Source of the DNA: Paraburkholderia sp. | Lineage (GTDB): Bacteria; Pseudomonadota; Gammaproteobacteria; Burkholderiales; Burkholderiaceae | Direction of reading: 5' to 3' | Length of the DNA: 56,789 nucleotides | Assembly: GCF_026225065.1 (NCBI RefSeq) | Contig: NZ_JAMFSB010000044.1 | Location: 1-56,789 of the forward strand | In this document: positions 39,711 to 48,260 of the stretch, piece after piece | Numbering within the stretch: the stretch's first letter is position 1 | Layout: each line of letters starts with the position of its first letter | The notes under the pieces: model-generated | Databases searched by the model: none | The model's input: the letters and a program-made list of their open reading frames with translations, nothing else | Told to the model about the DNA's origin: nothing | Translations under genes and position numbers: made by a program

Positions 39711-40796
39711 ATGAGTCAGCGTCTCGGTACCCGAAGCAGTAAGCAGGAATTAAACATCGCCTTGTGCGTGCCGCTCGGTGGCGCCGCGGGCATCTGGGGG
39801 CCGTCCGCGCTGGCGTCGGCGCGCCTCGCCGTGGCTGAGCTCAACAGCGGGTCGGGCATCACCGGCCGGCCTTGCAGGCTGATCACCCTCAACGCCGGCG
39901 ACGACGCGCAGGCGATCGAAGACAGTCTGGTCGAACTGGTTGAGGAAGGCGCCGTCGATGCCCTCGTCGGCATGCACACCAGTGCGGTTCGCCATGACCT
40001 CCTGCACGCAATCGGCGGCCGCATCCCTTTCGTGTACACACCGCTCTACGAGGGCGGCGAACGTACGCCCGGGGTATTCGCAATTGGCGAAACGATCTCC
40101 AGACAACTGCGTCCCGCCATTCATTGGCTGAACGAGCACCACCGTCCGCGGCGCTGGATGTTCATCGGCAACGACTATGTGTGGCCGCGCGCGTCGCATC
40201 AGGTCGCACACCGTTTCGTCGCCGAATCCGGCGGCAGCGTCGTCGGCGAGATGTTTCTGCCCTTCGGCGGCGGCGACTATGAATACGTTCTCGACCAGAT
40301 TCGCGAGCAACGTGCAGACGCCGTCCTGCTCTCGTTGATCGGCCAGGACGCGGTGGACTTCAATCGCGCCTTCGGCCACGCCGACCTCGCCTCACACGTT
40401 CTGCGCCTGTCGTGCGCGCTCGGCGAGAACGAACTGCTCGGTATCGGAGCAAGGAACACGGACAACCTCTACGTCGCCTCCGGTTACTTCGCATCACTGG
40501 ATACCGACGCCAACCAGTCGTTCAAGGAGCGCTATCACAGCCATTGCGGCGTACGTGCGCCGACGCTGGATACCTTTGGGCAGTCGACCTACGAAGGCAT
40601 CCACTTCCTTGCCGCTCTGCTCAACGACGCGCGACAGCGCAATGCCACTACCGCCAGTCTGGCCCGCCTCGGCACCGCGCCCCTCTCCTACCGCAGCGCT
40701 CGTGGCGCAGTTTACGCTGGCGGCCGGGTCAACCGGGTGCCGATCTATCTGGCAAGGGTCGACGGTCACGCATTCCGCGTGCTGACCCATCTCTGA
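39711..40796 (+). CDS. AmiC-like leaderless amide-binding protein
   Basis: 361 residues from ATG 39711; a GTG at 39678 in frame is an alternative, and neither has a clear ribosome site. Type-I periplasmic-binding fold (Peripla_BP_5/6): 'LNIALCVPLGGAAGIWGPSALASARLAVAELN', 'ALVGMHTSAVRHDLLHAIGGRIPFVYTPLYEGGE', 'RRWMFIGNDYVWPRASHQVA' and 'QSTYEGIHFLAALL'. It resembles AmiC and the urea/short-chain-amide binding proteins. There is no signal peptide, as in Pseudomonas AmiC, the cytoplasmic amide sensor that gates an RNA-binding antiterminator. No AmiR-like gene is seen here. It lies between marR and the amidase, so a role as inducer sensor is plausible. Confidence 0.82.
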   Translation: MSQRLGTRSSKQELNIALCVPLGGAAGIWGPSALASARLAVAELNSGSGITGRPCRLITLNAGDDAQAIEDSLVELVEEGAVDALVGMHTSAVRHDLLHAIGGRIPFVYTPLYEGGERTPGVFAIGETISRQLRPAIHWLNEHHRPRRWMFIGNDYVWPRASHQVAHRFVAESGGSVVGEMFLPFGGGDYEYVLDQIREQRADAVLLSLIGQDAVDFNRAFGHADLASHVLRLSCALGENELLGIGARNTDNLYVASGYFASLDTDANQSFKERYHSHCGVRAPTLDTFGQSTYEGIHFLAALLNDARQRNATTASLARLGTAPLSYRSARGAVYAGGRVNRVPIYLARVDGHAFRVLTHL

Positions 40797-40819
40797 TCGC
40801 GCCGCACACTCCGTTGGTG

Positions 40820-40878
40820 CCATTTTATTTTCCATGGAAAATAAAATGGTTGACTCAGAAAATAGTCGTCCATACCAT
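40820..40878 (+). promoter_or_regulatory. Amidase promoter with abutting 30-base palindrome
   Basis: A perfect 30-base palindrome (40820-40849, centre TTTTCCATGGAAAA, arms extending through ATAAAATGG) directly adjoins a −35 TTGACT (40850-40855). After a 17-base spacer comes −10 TACCAT (40873-40878). The centre is the same element as at 39545-39556. It is the candidate MarR site; the amidase ATG is at 40994. Confidence 0.7.
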
Positions 40879-40993
40879 TGCTCGCAAGTTGGTCAGGCAT
40901 CCAGGTGCCTGACCGCGCCGCCTTCCATCGTCGAATGGTTACCGGCAGCACAGTAGCCGCAGGTCTGTCCGGAATTCAACTTACGGAGCAACC

Positions 40994-42511
40994 ATGGCAG
41001 TCAAACGTCCTACGCTGAGCCAACTTGAAGATGTCGCGTTGAGCCTCGGCATTCACCTTTCAGAAACGCAACTGGCTAGCTACAACGGCTTGCTGCAAGC
41101 GAACTTCGACGCTTACGATGTCGTCGATGCCCTCCCCGACTATCTGCCGCGCGTAACCTACCCGCGAACGCCGGGCTATCGTCCGAGCGGCGAAGAAAAT
41201 CGCTATGGCGCGTGGTACGTCAAAGCCGAAGTCAAAGGCGCGCCGGGCGGCAAGCTGGCTGGCAAGACGGTCGCGCTCAAGGACAACGTCTGCCTCGCCG
41301 GCGTGCCGATGATGAATGGCGCCTCGACGCTGGAAGGCTACGTGCCCGACGTGGACGCCACCATCGTGACGCGCCTGCTCGACGCCGGCGCGACAATCGT
41401 CGGCAAGGCCACGTGCGAGTACTTCTGCTTTTCCGGAGGCTCGCATACGAGTTCGCCAGCGCCCGTCCATAATCCGCACCGCAGAGGGTATTCGGCTGGG
41501 GGCTCGTCGTCCGGTAGCGCCGCGCTGGTGGCTGCGGGCGAGGTCGATCTCGCGATCGGCGGCGACCAGGGCGGCTCGATCCGCATGCCGGCGTCGTACT
41601 GCGGCGTCTACGGCATGAAGGCCACGCATGGTCTGGTGCCGTACACCGGCGTCATGCCAATCGAGTTGACGATCGACCACACCGGCCCGATGACCGCGAA
41701 CGTCACTGACAACGCCATCATGCTCGAAGTCCTCGCCGGCCCTGACGGCCTGGATCCGCGTCAATACGCGGGGCAGACGGCCAAGCCCTACAGCGACCTG
41801 ATGAAAGAAAGCGTCAAAGGCCTAAAGATCGCCGTGGTCAAAGAGGGCTTCGGGTGGCCGCAGTCGCAGGCCGCGTCTGACGCCAAAGTGCGCGAAGCCG
41901 CGGCGCGCTATAGCGATCTGGGTGCGAAGGTCAGCGAAGTATCGATCCCGATGCATCTGCTCGGCCCCGCCATCTGGCTGCCGATCGCCGCCGAAGGCGC
42001 GACCCAGCAGATGATGAAAGACAACGGTCACGGCTTCAACTGGAAGGGACTGTATGTGACCGGCATGGTGGACTTCCATGCCGGCTGGCGCGAACGTGCA
42101 GACGAGCTCTCGGAGACGCTGAAGCTCACCATGGTCTTGGGCGAGTACTTCATCAAGCACTATCGTGGCCACTTCTACGCGAAGGCCCAGAATCTGTCGC
42201 GGCAACTGACGCTGGCGTACGACACGGCGCTGGCCGATTACGACCTGCTCCTGATGCCGACGTTGCCGCTGACTGCGACGCCTTTGCCCGCCGCAGACGC
42301 GCCTCTCGAGGAAGTGATTCAACGTGCCTTCGAGATGCTGCCCAACACCTGCCCGTTCGACGTTACCGGCCACCCGGCGATGAGCGTGCCATGCGGCATG
42401 GTTGAAGGCCTGCCGGTCGGCATGATGTTGATCGGCAAGCACTGGGACGAAGCGACGATCTATCGCGGCGCTTACGCATTCGAGCAGGCTGCAGACTGGA
42501 AAACGCTTTGA
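40994..42511 (+). CDS. Amidase (nitrile-cluster/enantioselective amidase type)
   Basis: 505 residues. Amidase-signature triad: Lys in '[19 protein letters not shown]', the loop '[17 protein letters not shown]', and the nucleophile Ser in '[22 protein letters not shown]'. The N-terminal helical extension (~70 residues, '[13 protein letters not shown]'-like) and the blocks 'TIDHTGPMT' and '[35 protein letters not shown]' match the Rhodococcus enantioselective amidases that act after nitrile hydratase. It hydrolyses carboxamides to acid plus ammonia. The gene begins an operon with a complete ABC importer, so the substrate is probably an imported amide. No nitrile hydratase is present in the window. 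AGGAGC-like leader before ATG. Confidence 0.93.
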   Translation: MAVKRPTLSQLEDVALSLGIHLSETQLASYNGLLQANFDAYDVVDALPDYLPRVTYPRTPGYRPSGEENRYGAWYVKAEVKGAPGGKLAGKTVALKDNVCLAGVPMMNGASTLEGYVPDVDATIVTRLLDAGATIVGKATCEYFCFSGGSHTSSPAPVHNPHRRGYSAGGSSSGSAALVAAGEVDLAIGGDQGGSIRMPASYCGVYGMKATHGLVPYTGVMPIELTIDHTGPMTANVTDNAIMLEVLAGPDGLDPRQYAGQTAKPYSDLMKESVKGLKIAVVKEGFGWPQSQAASDAKVREAAARYSDLGAKVSEVSIPMHLLGPAIWLPIAAEGATQQMMKDNGHGFNWKGLYVTGMVDFHAGWRERADELSETLKLTMVLGEYFIKHYRGHFYAKAQNLSRQLTLAYDTALADYDLLLMPTLPLTATPLPAADAPLEEVIQRAFEMLPNTCPFDVTGHPAMSVPCGMVEGLPVGMMLIGKHWDEATIYRGAYAFEQAADWKTL

Positions 42512-42588
42512 CGCCACTGGCGGATTAGGCGTAGAGAGCGCTAACATAGCGCTCGTATTCGATCTTGTTCACCTTCAGGAATCTTTCC

Positions 42589-43814
42589 ATGGATCGCCGT
42601 TCCTTCATCAAGACCTCCGCTCTCTCGCTGGCTGCTGGTGCGGCCTGCGGCATATCGTTTGACGCATCGGCCGAGGATGAAATTGTCGTGGGCGGGATCA
42701 CCGATTTATCAGGAGGACTCGATATTTACGGCAAGCCCATGGCCGACTGCCTGACGCTCGCCGTCGAAGAATGGAACGCGCAAGGTGGACTGCTGGGCAA
42801 GAAGATCAAATTGCTCACCTATGATCCGCAGTCGAACATGCAGCTTTATACGCAGTTTTCCCAGCAAGCTGCCTTGAAAGACAAGGTCGCGGTCGTGCAC
42901 GGGGGCATCACCTCCGCTTCGCGCGAGGTCATGCGTCCGGTGCTCGACCGCTACAAGACCCTGTATTTCTACAACACCCAATACGAGGGTGGCGTGTGCG
43001 ACCGCAATACGTTCTGCACGGGCGTGACGCCGGGTCAAACCGTGGCGAAGCTGGTGCCTTATGCAATGAAGAAGTGGGGCAAAAAGGTCTACGTGGTCGC
43101 AGCGGACTACAACTATGGCCAGATCACCTCGCAGTGGGTCAAGAAATTCGTGCAGGACAATGGTGGGTCGGTGGCATCGATCGATTTTTTCCCGCTCGAT
43201 GTCACGAACTTCGGTCCGTCGATCTCGAAGATTAGGCCGCCAAGCCCGATATGCTCGTCTCTGCGCTGGTGGGCGGCGCGCATATGTCGTTCTATCGCCA
43301 GTGGGCCGCAGCGGGTCTGCACAAGAAGATTCCTCTTGCCTCCACCACCTTCGCTGGCGGCAACGAGCAGATCGTGCTCTCGCCCGACGAATGCGACGGT
43401 TTCCTCGTCTGCTACAACTACTTCGAGACGATCGACAACCCCGTCAATACGGCATTCAAGGACCGCTTTCACAAACGCTTCGGCGCCAACTATCCGAACA
43501 TCACCGAACTGGCGATGGGCACTTACCAGGGCTTCAACCTGTGGGCGCAGGGCGTGAAAAAAGCCGGCACGCTGGACCGCATAAAAGTGATCGAAGCGCT
43601 GGAGTCGGGTATCAGCATCGACGCGCCCAGCGGCAAGGTCTCGATCGACGCAGCCACGCATCACTGCGTGCTGAACGTCAATATTGCCGAGGTCCGCAAC
43701 AAGAAGCTCAATATCGTCGAGACCTTCCAGGCGCAACCGCCGAGTGACACCAGCGCCGTCTGCAACCTCATCAAGAACCCGCGCGACAACCAGCAATATG
43801 TCATCAAGCTTTGA
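42589..43814 (+). pseudogene. ABC amide/urea-type substrate-binding protein, frameshifted
   Basis: ATG 42589 follows CAGGA. Tat signal: DRRSFIKTSALSLAAGAACG. The family is the urea/short-chain-amide binding proteins (UrtA/FmdD-like): 'IVVGGITDLSGGLDIYGKPM', 'GLLGKKIKLLTYDPQS' and 'YFYNTQYEGGVCDRNTFCTG'. At ~43232 the reading frame breaks: 'FGPSISKI' continues in the +2-shifted frame with 'KPDMLVSALVGGAHMSFYRQW' and runs intact to 43814 ('NPRDNQQYVIKL'). Inserting one C after ATT at 43231-43233 (giving Ile-Gln-Ala-Ala-Lys-Pro) restores a ~408-residue protein. Either a recent mutation or a sequencing error; the rest of the operon is intact, which favours error or very recent loss. Confidence 0.85.
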
Positions 43815-43856
43815 TGCTTGTGCGAAGCGCCCCCGCGCCGTCCGAAGGAGCCGTTG

Positions 43857-44723
43857 ATGGATCTTGCCGCGATCGTCCTGATTCAGATCCTGTATGCGAT
43901 CTCGAGCCTGATCGTCATCTCGTCCGGGCTCGCGGTCATCTTCGGGATGATGAAGGTGATCAACCTCGCGCACGGCGAGTTCATGATGCTTGGGGCGTAC
44001 GCGACCATTGAAGCGATGCGCCTCGGCATCAATCTGTGGGTGGCGATCTTCGTCGTCGCGCCGCTGACGGTGGGCCTGATCGGCATCGTACTGGAGCGGG
44101 TTTTCATCCGTCGCCTGTATGGCCGCATGATCGATACGATGCTTGCCACGTGGGGCTTGTCGCTGCTGCTGATCGGCGCGGTGACGTCGATCGCCGGCAA
44201 TACAACCGCCGGGGTGTCCGCTCCGCTTGGCAACTTTACGATTGGCGCTTACTCGGTCAGCAGCTATACGCTCGTGATCATCGTTGTCGGCGCGCTGCTG
44301 GCGCTCGTCTTGCGCTGGGTCTTGCTGCATACATCCCTTGGCCTGATCGCGCGCGGCACCATGCAGAATCCGCAGATGGCCGACGCGCTGGGCATCAACC
44401 CGAGCCTCGTGTATTCCGCCACCTTTGCGGTCGGTGCGGCCTTGTCCGGCTTTGCGGGTGGCCTGCTGGCACCGCTGACCGGCGTCGTGCCGACGATGGG
44501 CGGCGCGTTTATCGCCAAGGCGTTCATTACCGTGATCGGCGGTGGCCCGGCGATTGTCGTCGGCCTCGTCAGCGCGTCGACGCTGTTCGGTGCGATCAAC
44601 CAGATCGCCACCTTTGCCTCGACGCCGGTGTTCGGCGAAGTCGCACTGCTGGTCGGCGCAATCATCATGTTGCGGCTTCTGCCGCAAGGCATTACCGGCC
44701 GCTTCTTCAAGGGGTCGCTGTGA
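43857..44723 (+). CDS. Branched-chain/urea-type ABC permease (LivH/UrtB-like)
   Basis: 288 residues with a GAAGGAG box before ATG 43857. About eight hydrophobic helices; landmarks are 'GLAVIFGMMKVINLAHGEFMMLGAYA' (the family's N-terminal signature), 'LERVFIRRLYGRMIDTMLATWG' and 'AFITVIGGGPAIVVGLVSAS'. Inner-membrane subunit of the importer, 42 bases after the binding-protein gene. Its stop overlaps the GTG start of the second permease. Confidence 0.93.
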   Translation: MDLAAIVLIQILYAISSLIVISSGLAVIFGMMKVINLAHGEFMMLGAYATIEAMRLGINLWVAIFVVAPLTVGLIGIVLERVFIRRLYGRMIDTMLATWGLSLLLIGAVTSIAGNTTAGVSAPLGNFTIGAYSVSSYTLVIIVVGALLALVLRWVLLHTSLGLIARGTMQNPQMADALGINPSLVYSATFAVGAALSGFAGGLLAPLTGVVPTMGGAFIAKAFITVIGGGPAIVVGLVSASTLFGAINQIATFASTPVFGEVALLVGAIIMLRLLPQGITGRFFKGSL

Positions 44724-45883
44724 CGAGGCCTGCGCAATCCAGCCGGTCGGCGCAGGGGCCTGACGCGCTGCAGCGTTTCTCGCGGTCGTGGGCAAGCGCT
44801 GCGCTGACCGTTGCACTGGGGCTGGCGCTGCTGTTCGTGCTACCGCACGTGCTCGACGACTTCGCCCTAGTGCAGGCCACCGTCTACGTGGTGATGTCGA
44901 TCCTCGCCATCAGCCTCGCGTTTATCTGGGGCTACGGCGGCATTCTGTGTTTCGGGCAGTCCGCCTTCTTCGGGCTAGGCGCCTATACCTACGCGATTGC
45001 GGTGACCAACCTCGGCGACAGCACCGTGCCCTTCGTGCTGGCCATCGTGGTGCCTGCCGCGTTCGCCGCCATCCTCGGGTACCTGATCTTCTATGGGCGG
45101 CTGTCCGACGTCTATATGGGCGTCATCACGCTGACCGTGACGCTGATTCTGTTCAACCTGATCAACTCCACCGCGGGGCCGGAGTGGAAAATCGGCACTG
45201 CCCCGTTGGGCGGCTTCAACGGCATACCGGGTATCGCACCGCTGAACACGCCCGGTAACATCGACGACACGATCGGGCCGCGTGGCCTGTTCGAGCTGTC
45301 GCTCGGCGCGCTGCTGCTGGTCTATCTGTTGCTGAGGGCGCTGCTCGCCACGAAGCCGGGCCGGGTCATCGTCGCCAGCAAGGAAAACGAGCAGCGTCTC
45401 TTGCTGCTCGGTTACGATGCCCGCGCCTACAAGCTGTTCACGTTCGTGCTCGGCGCAGCTATTGCTGGACTGGCCGGGTGCCTGTTCGCCAACTGGGGCG
45501 CCTTTACCAGTCCTACCGTATTCAGTCTCGCGCAATCGGCGCAGATCATCATCTGGGTGATCGTCGGCGGCCTCGGCACTTTAGTGGGTCCGGTAGTGGG
45601 CTGCATCGCCATCCAGTGGCTGACCACGCAGATCGGCACCCAGCAGACCATCAACTCCAACCTGGTCCTCGGCGCCATTCTCGTGGTCTTCGTCTTGATG
45701 GTGCCCAAGGGGATCGTGCCAAGCCTGGGTTCGCTCGGCGCCGCGCTCGTATCGCGCTTGCGCCGTCAGCGCGATATGGCCAACGTCAACGCCGCCGTGA
45801 AGGAAGACCCGGACGCCGGGACGCAGGCAGCAAAGATCGATCAAGCCGCAAAGCTCGATCCGCATGGAGAAGCCGTGCGATGA
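44720..45883 (+). CDS. Branched-chain/urea-type ABC permease (LivM/UrtC-like)
   Basis: 387 residues. GTG 44720 overlaps the preceding TGA (GTGA), so it is translationally coupled; the open frame extends far upstream but only as a shadow of the first permease. The LivM signature is 'AISLAFIWGYGGILCFGQSAFFGLGAYTYAI', then 'RVIVASKENEQRLLLLGYDARAYKLFTFVLGAAIAGLAGCLF' and 'IIIWVIVGGLGTLVGPVVG'. The hydrophilic C-terminal tail (~45 residues) is unusual in length. Overlaps the next ATPase start by ATGA. Confidence 0.93.
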   Translation: MTRPAQSSRSAQGPDALQRFSRSWASAALTVALGLALLFVLPHVLDDFALVQATVYVVMSILAISLAFIWGYGGILCFGQSAFFGLGAYTYAIAVTNLGDSTVPFVLAIVVPAAFAAILGYLIFYGRLSDVYMGVITLTVTLILFNLINSTAGPEWKIGTAPLGGFNGIPGIAPLNTPGNIDDTIGPRGLFELSLGALLLVYLLLRALLATKPGRVIVASKENEQRLLLLGYDARAYKLFTFVLGAAIAGLAGCLFANWGAFTSPTVFSLAQSAQIIIWVIVGGLGTLVGPVVGCIAIQWLTTQIGTQQTINSNLVLGAILVVFVLMVPKGIVPSLGSLGAALVSRLRRQRDMANVNAAVKEDPDAGTQAAKIDQAAKLDPHGEAVR

Positions 45884-46596
45884 CACCGCTTCTCGAGACC
45901 CGTGATCTGAACGTACGCTTCGGCGGTGTCCACGCGACCCGCGACGTCAATTTCACCTTGGCGGAAGCGGAACTTCGCTGCGTGATCGGGCCGAACGGCG
46001 CCGGCAAAAGCACCTTCTTCAAACTGCTCACAGGCCAGGTGAAGCCCACGTCGGGACAGATCCTGTTTCGTGGTCAGGACATCTCGAACATGCAGCCGCA
46101 TCAGCCGGCACGGCTTGGCATTGGCATCAAGACCCAGGTGCCGAGCCTCTTCAACGGGCTCAGTGTGTGGGAGAACGTCTGGCTCGCCGCACGCCGGGTG
46201 AACACGCCGCAACAGACAGAACGCGTCACACGGGTGACGCTCGAGCGCGTCGGCATGCTGGCGTACCGCGATGCGACGGTCGGCCTGCTTGCGCACGGAC
46301 AGCGCCAGTGGGTCGAGCTGGCGGTGGTGATTGCACCGGACCCGCCGTTGATCCTGCTCGACGAGCCTGCGGCCGGCATGAGCGATGCCGAGGTCACGCG
46401 CACCGCGGAGCTGATCCTCGAGATAAACCAGCGACACGCGCTTGTCGTGGTCGAGCATGACATGAGTTTTATCCGCAAGATTGCGCGGACAGTCACGGTG
46501 CTGCACCAGGGCGCCATCATCCGCGAAGGCGCGCCGGATCGCATCATGAGCGACCCGCTGATCCAGCAGATCTATCTTGGCAAAAAGCCGCAATGA
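45880..46596 (+). CDS. ABC transporter ATPase (LivG/UrtD-like)
   Basis: 238 residues. Walker A 'GPNGAGKST', Q-loop 'KTQVPSLFNGLSVWENVWLAA', a signature region 'LLAHGQRQWVELAVVIAPDPPLILLDEPAAGMS' in which the usual LSxGQ is LAHGQ, Walker B 'ILLDEP' and His switch 'VVVEHDMSFI', as in UrtD-type subunits. ATG overlaps the permease stop (ATGA). One of two ATPases energising the importer. Confidence 0.94.
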   Translation: MTPLLETRDLNVRFGGVHATRDVNFTLAEAELRCVIGPNGAGKSTFFKLLTGQVKPTSGQILFRGQDISNMQPHQPARLGIGIKTQVPSLFNGLSVWENVWLAARRVNTPQQTERVTRVTLERVGMLAYRDATVGLLAHGQRQWVELAVVIAPDPPLILLDEPAAGMSDAEVTRTAELILEINQRHALVVVEHDMSFIRKIARTVTVLHQGAIIREGAPDRIMSDPLIQQIYLGKKPQ

Positions 46597-46606
46597 GCGG
46601 AGTGCG

Positions 46607-47314
46607 ATGATGCTCGAAGTTGTCGATCTATGCGCCGGCTATGGCTCGATCCCGGTGCTCTACGACGTGTCGCTGTCGATCGCCAGTGGGGAATCGATCG
46701 GCATTCTCGGCCACAACGGCATGGGCAAAACCACTTTGCTGCGCTGTCTGATCGGAGCGTTGCCGGCGACCTCGGGCACGATCCGTTTCGATGGCACCGA
46801 CGTGACGCGCGCGGCGCCCCACGCGCGAGCGCGACGCGGAATGGCCTACGTGCCGCAGGGCCGCGAGATCTTCCCCGCGTTGAGCACGCTGGACAATCTT
46901 CGCCTCGGACTCCTGAAGACAGGCCAGCGTCCGGTGGATGCGCTCGAACGGCTGCTGGCCGATTTCCCTCGCCTCAAGCCCTTGCTAGACCGCACCGGCG
47001 GATCGCTGTCGGGCGGCGAGCAGCAGTTACTGGCCCTTGCCCGCGCGCTGGCCGGCAATCCCAGCCTGTTACTGCTCGATGAACCGACCGAGGGCATCCA
47101 ACCGTCGATCATCGACGAGATCGCCGAGACCCTGGTGCTGTTGCGCGAACGCAGCCAGCTCACCATCGTGCTGGTCGAACAGAATCTGGATTTCATCGCC
47201 GCGGTGTCGCAGCGGGTGCTGGTGATCCGGCGTGGCCAGGTCGGCGACGAGATTCCGCGCGAACACCTTGGCAACCTCGACATCATGAGCCAGTACGCCA
47301 GCGGTTACGCCTGA
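46607..47314 (+). CDS. ABC transporter ATPase (LivF/UrtE-like)
   Basis: 235 residues from ATG 46607 with a GGAG box; a second ATG follows immediately. Walker A 'GHNGMGKTT' (characteristic GHNGMGKT of UrtE-type), 'MAYVPQGREIFPALSTLDNLRLGL', signature 'LSGGEQQLLALARALAG', Walker B 'LLLLDEPTEGIQPSI' and His-switch position 'IVLVEQNLDF' with Gln as usual in LivF. Last gene of the operon; its end overlaps the convergent FlhD-like gene by 10 bases. Confidence 0.95.
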   Translation: MMLEVVDLCAGYGSIPVLYDVSLSIASGESIGILGHNGMGKTTLLRCLIGALPATSGTIRFDGTDVTRAAPHARARRGMAYVPQGREIFPALSTLDNLRLGLLKTGQRPVDALERLLADFPRLKPLLDRTGGSLSGGEQQLLALARALAGNPSLLLLDEPTEGIQPSIIDEIAETLVLLRERSQLTIVLVEQNLDFIAAVSQRVLVIRRGQVGDEIPREHLGNLDIMSQYASGYA

Positions 47315-47625
47315 TGTGTACCGACCTCGGCGTGGCTTGAGGCAGTCCCCGACGACGTGCGTGTCATCGCGGCCGCTTCAACCTGGCTATATGTCAGCGC
47401 CGACAGCACCGTATGATCATTGAAGCGGAACGAGCACAGTATCTGCGACACCGCGGCGAGCTTCGTAAGCTCCTGGAGCGAGAGCGTCACCAGAACATCG
47501 GCCACCTCGGGCGACACGCCAAGGGTGCTCATAGCCGTGCTCCTGTCTTCTGCAAGCAGGCGCTGGATCAGCAGAAGATAGGCGAAATTCATCTCGTGTA
47601 TCAAGCCTTGCGTGTCCTGATTCAT
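47305..47625 (-). CDS. Orphan FlhD-like protein
   Basis: 106 residues from ATG 47623-47625 with GGGGGTGG upstream. 'IHEMNFAYLLLIQRLLAEDRSTAMSTLGVSPEVADVL' and 'LSLQELTKLAAVSQILCSFRFNDHTVLSAL' reproduce the FlhD core, including the conserved Cys. FlhD normally joins FlhC in a heterohexamer that activates class-2 flagellar genes. No flhC or flagellar gene lies nearby, and the C-terminal ~25 residues diverge from FlhD. It may be an accessory FlhD that modulates FlhDC or another regulator. It faces the ABC operon tail to tail and is divergent from a small unknown gene. Confidence 0.88.
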   Translation of the reverse strand: MNQDTQGLIHEMNFAYLLLIQRLLAEDRSTAMSTLGVSPEVADVLVTLSLQELTKLAAVSQILCSFRFNDHTVLSALTYSQVEAAAMTRTSSGTASSHAEVGTHQA

Positions 47626-47770
47626 TTCAACCACCCCCGTGGTACCGGCCGGATCGGCTCTACTGTGAGAGCACGGCGCTTCGTACAGACACAAGCAATC
47701 GCCACAAGTCGATACTAGACACGCTGCGCCGGTAGCGCCGTCAGGACTCCCAGATATTGAATTAGGCCGA

Positions 47771-47798
47771 TACGGAATTCTCCGTAAGGAATTCCTTA
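47771..47798. promoter_or_regulatory. Two interleaved palindromes upstream of the flhD-like gene
   Basis: TACGGA-ATTC-TCCGTA (47771-47786) overlaps by two bases the perfect 14-base palindrome TAAGGAATTCCTTA (47785-47798). Together they contain GGAATTC twice as a direct repeat, 14 bases apart. They lie between two divergent genes, which suggests an operator for one or both. Confidence 0.45.
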
Positions 47799-47927
47799 GC
47801 CGTGCTCCACGTCCCTGTCCGTGAAACCCATTGTCAAGAATTTGACTTTTTTGCCGTCAACCAGGAAACGCCCTCGCCTGGCGAACGCCGGGCCGGCTCA
47901 TGAATACCTGATTTGAGGATAGCCACG

Positions 47928-48236
47928 ATGACATGGCGCGTGTACACAATGCCCCGGCCGGCCAGTGCTTTCAACTGGATGCCGACGCTCGAACGCATCA
48001 GGGAACTGGTGGAGGCGGACGGCGGCAAGTTCTCGCTTCAGCTTGTCGATTCCGAATACGAGGCCGCGACCGAGGCCGCGAGAGCGTTTGGATGGGACGG
48101 CCAGTTCCTCGAAGGACCGCACGTTTTCACGCTGCCGAATGCGGATTCGATGCAGTTCGGGCTGGTGTGGACCCAGCCCGACGAAAAGCTTACGACGTTT
48201 ATCGTTTCGCCGCGGGCGCTGCCCTGGCTCGAATGA
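47928..48236 (+). CDS. Small protein of unknown function
   Basis: 102 residues from ATG 47928 with AGGATAG upstream. Trp/Phe-rich soluble protein: 'MTWRVYTMPRPASAFNWMPTLERIRELVEADGG', 'AARAFGWDGQFLEGPHVFTLP' and 'MQFGLVWTQPDEKLTTFIVSPRALPWLE'. No signal peptide, no membrane segment and no family recognised. Codon use and an ordered alternation of helix and strand suggest a real gene. It converges on the tautomerase gene with 24 bases between stops. Confidence 0.65.
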   Translation: MTWRVYTMPRPASAFNWMPTLERIRELVEADGGKFSLQLVDSEYEAATEAARAFGWDGQFLEGPHVFTLPNADSMQFGLVWTQPDEKLTTFIVSPRALPWLE

Positions 48237-48260
48237 TCATGCGACCCTGGGCGCCGTGCC

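Noticed and set aside
41060..41764. Long minus-strand frame over the second amidase
   Set aside because: Antisense of a well-supported amidase gene with intact catalytic motifs; no independent start or motif.
44036..44719. Possible 228-residue N-terminal extension of the second permease
   Set aside because: The extension lies entirely over the first permease in another frame, and LivM homology begins right after the GTG at 44720.
43113..44816. A 567-codon minus-strand frame over the ABC transporter genes
   Set aside because: Shadow of the binding-protein and permease genes; its composition (Arg, Asp, Gln, His) is the usual antisense pattern at high GC.
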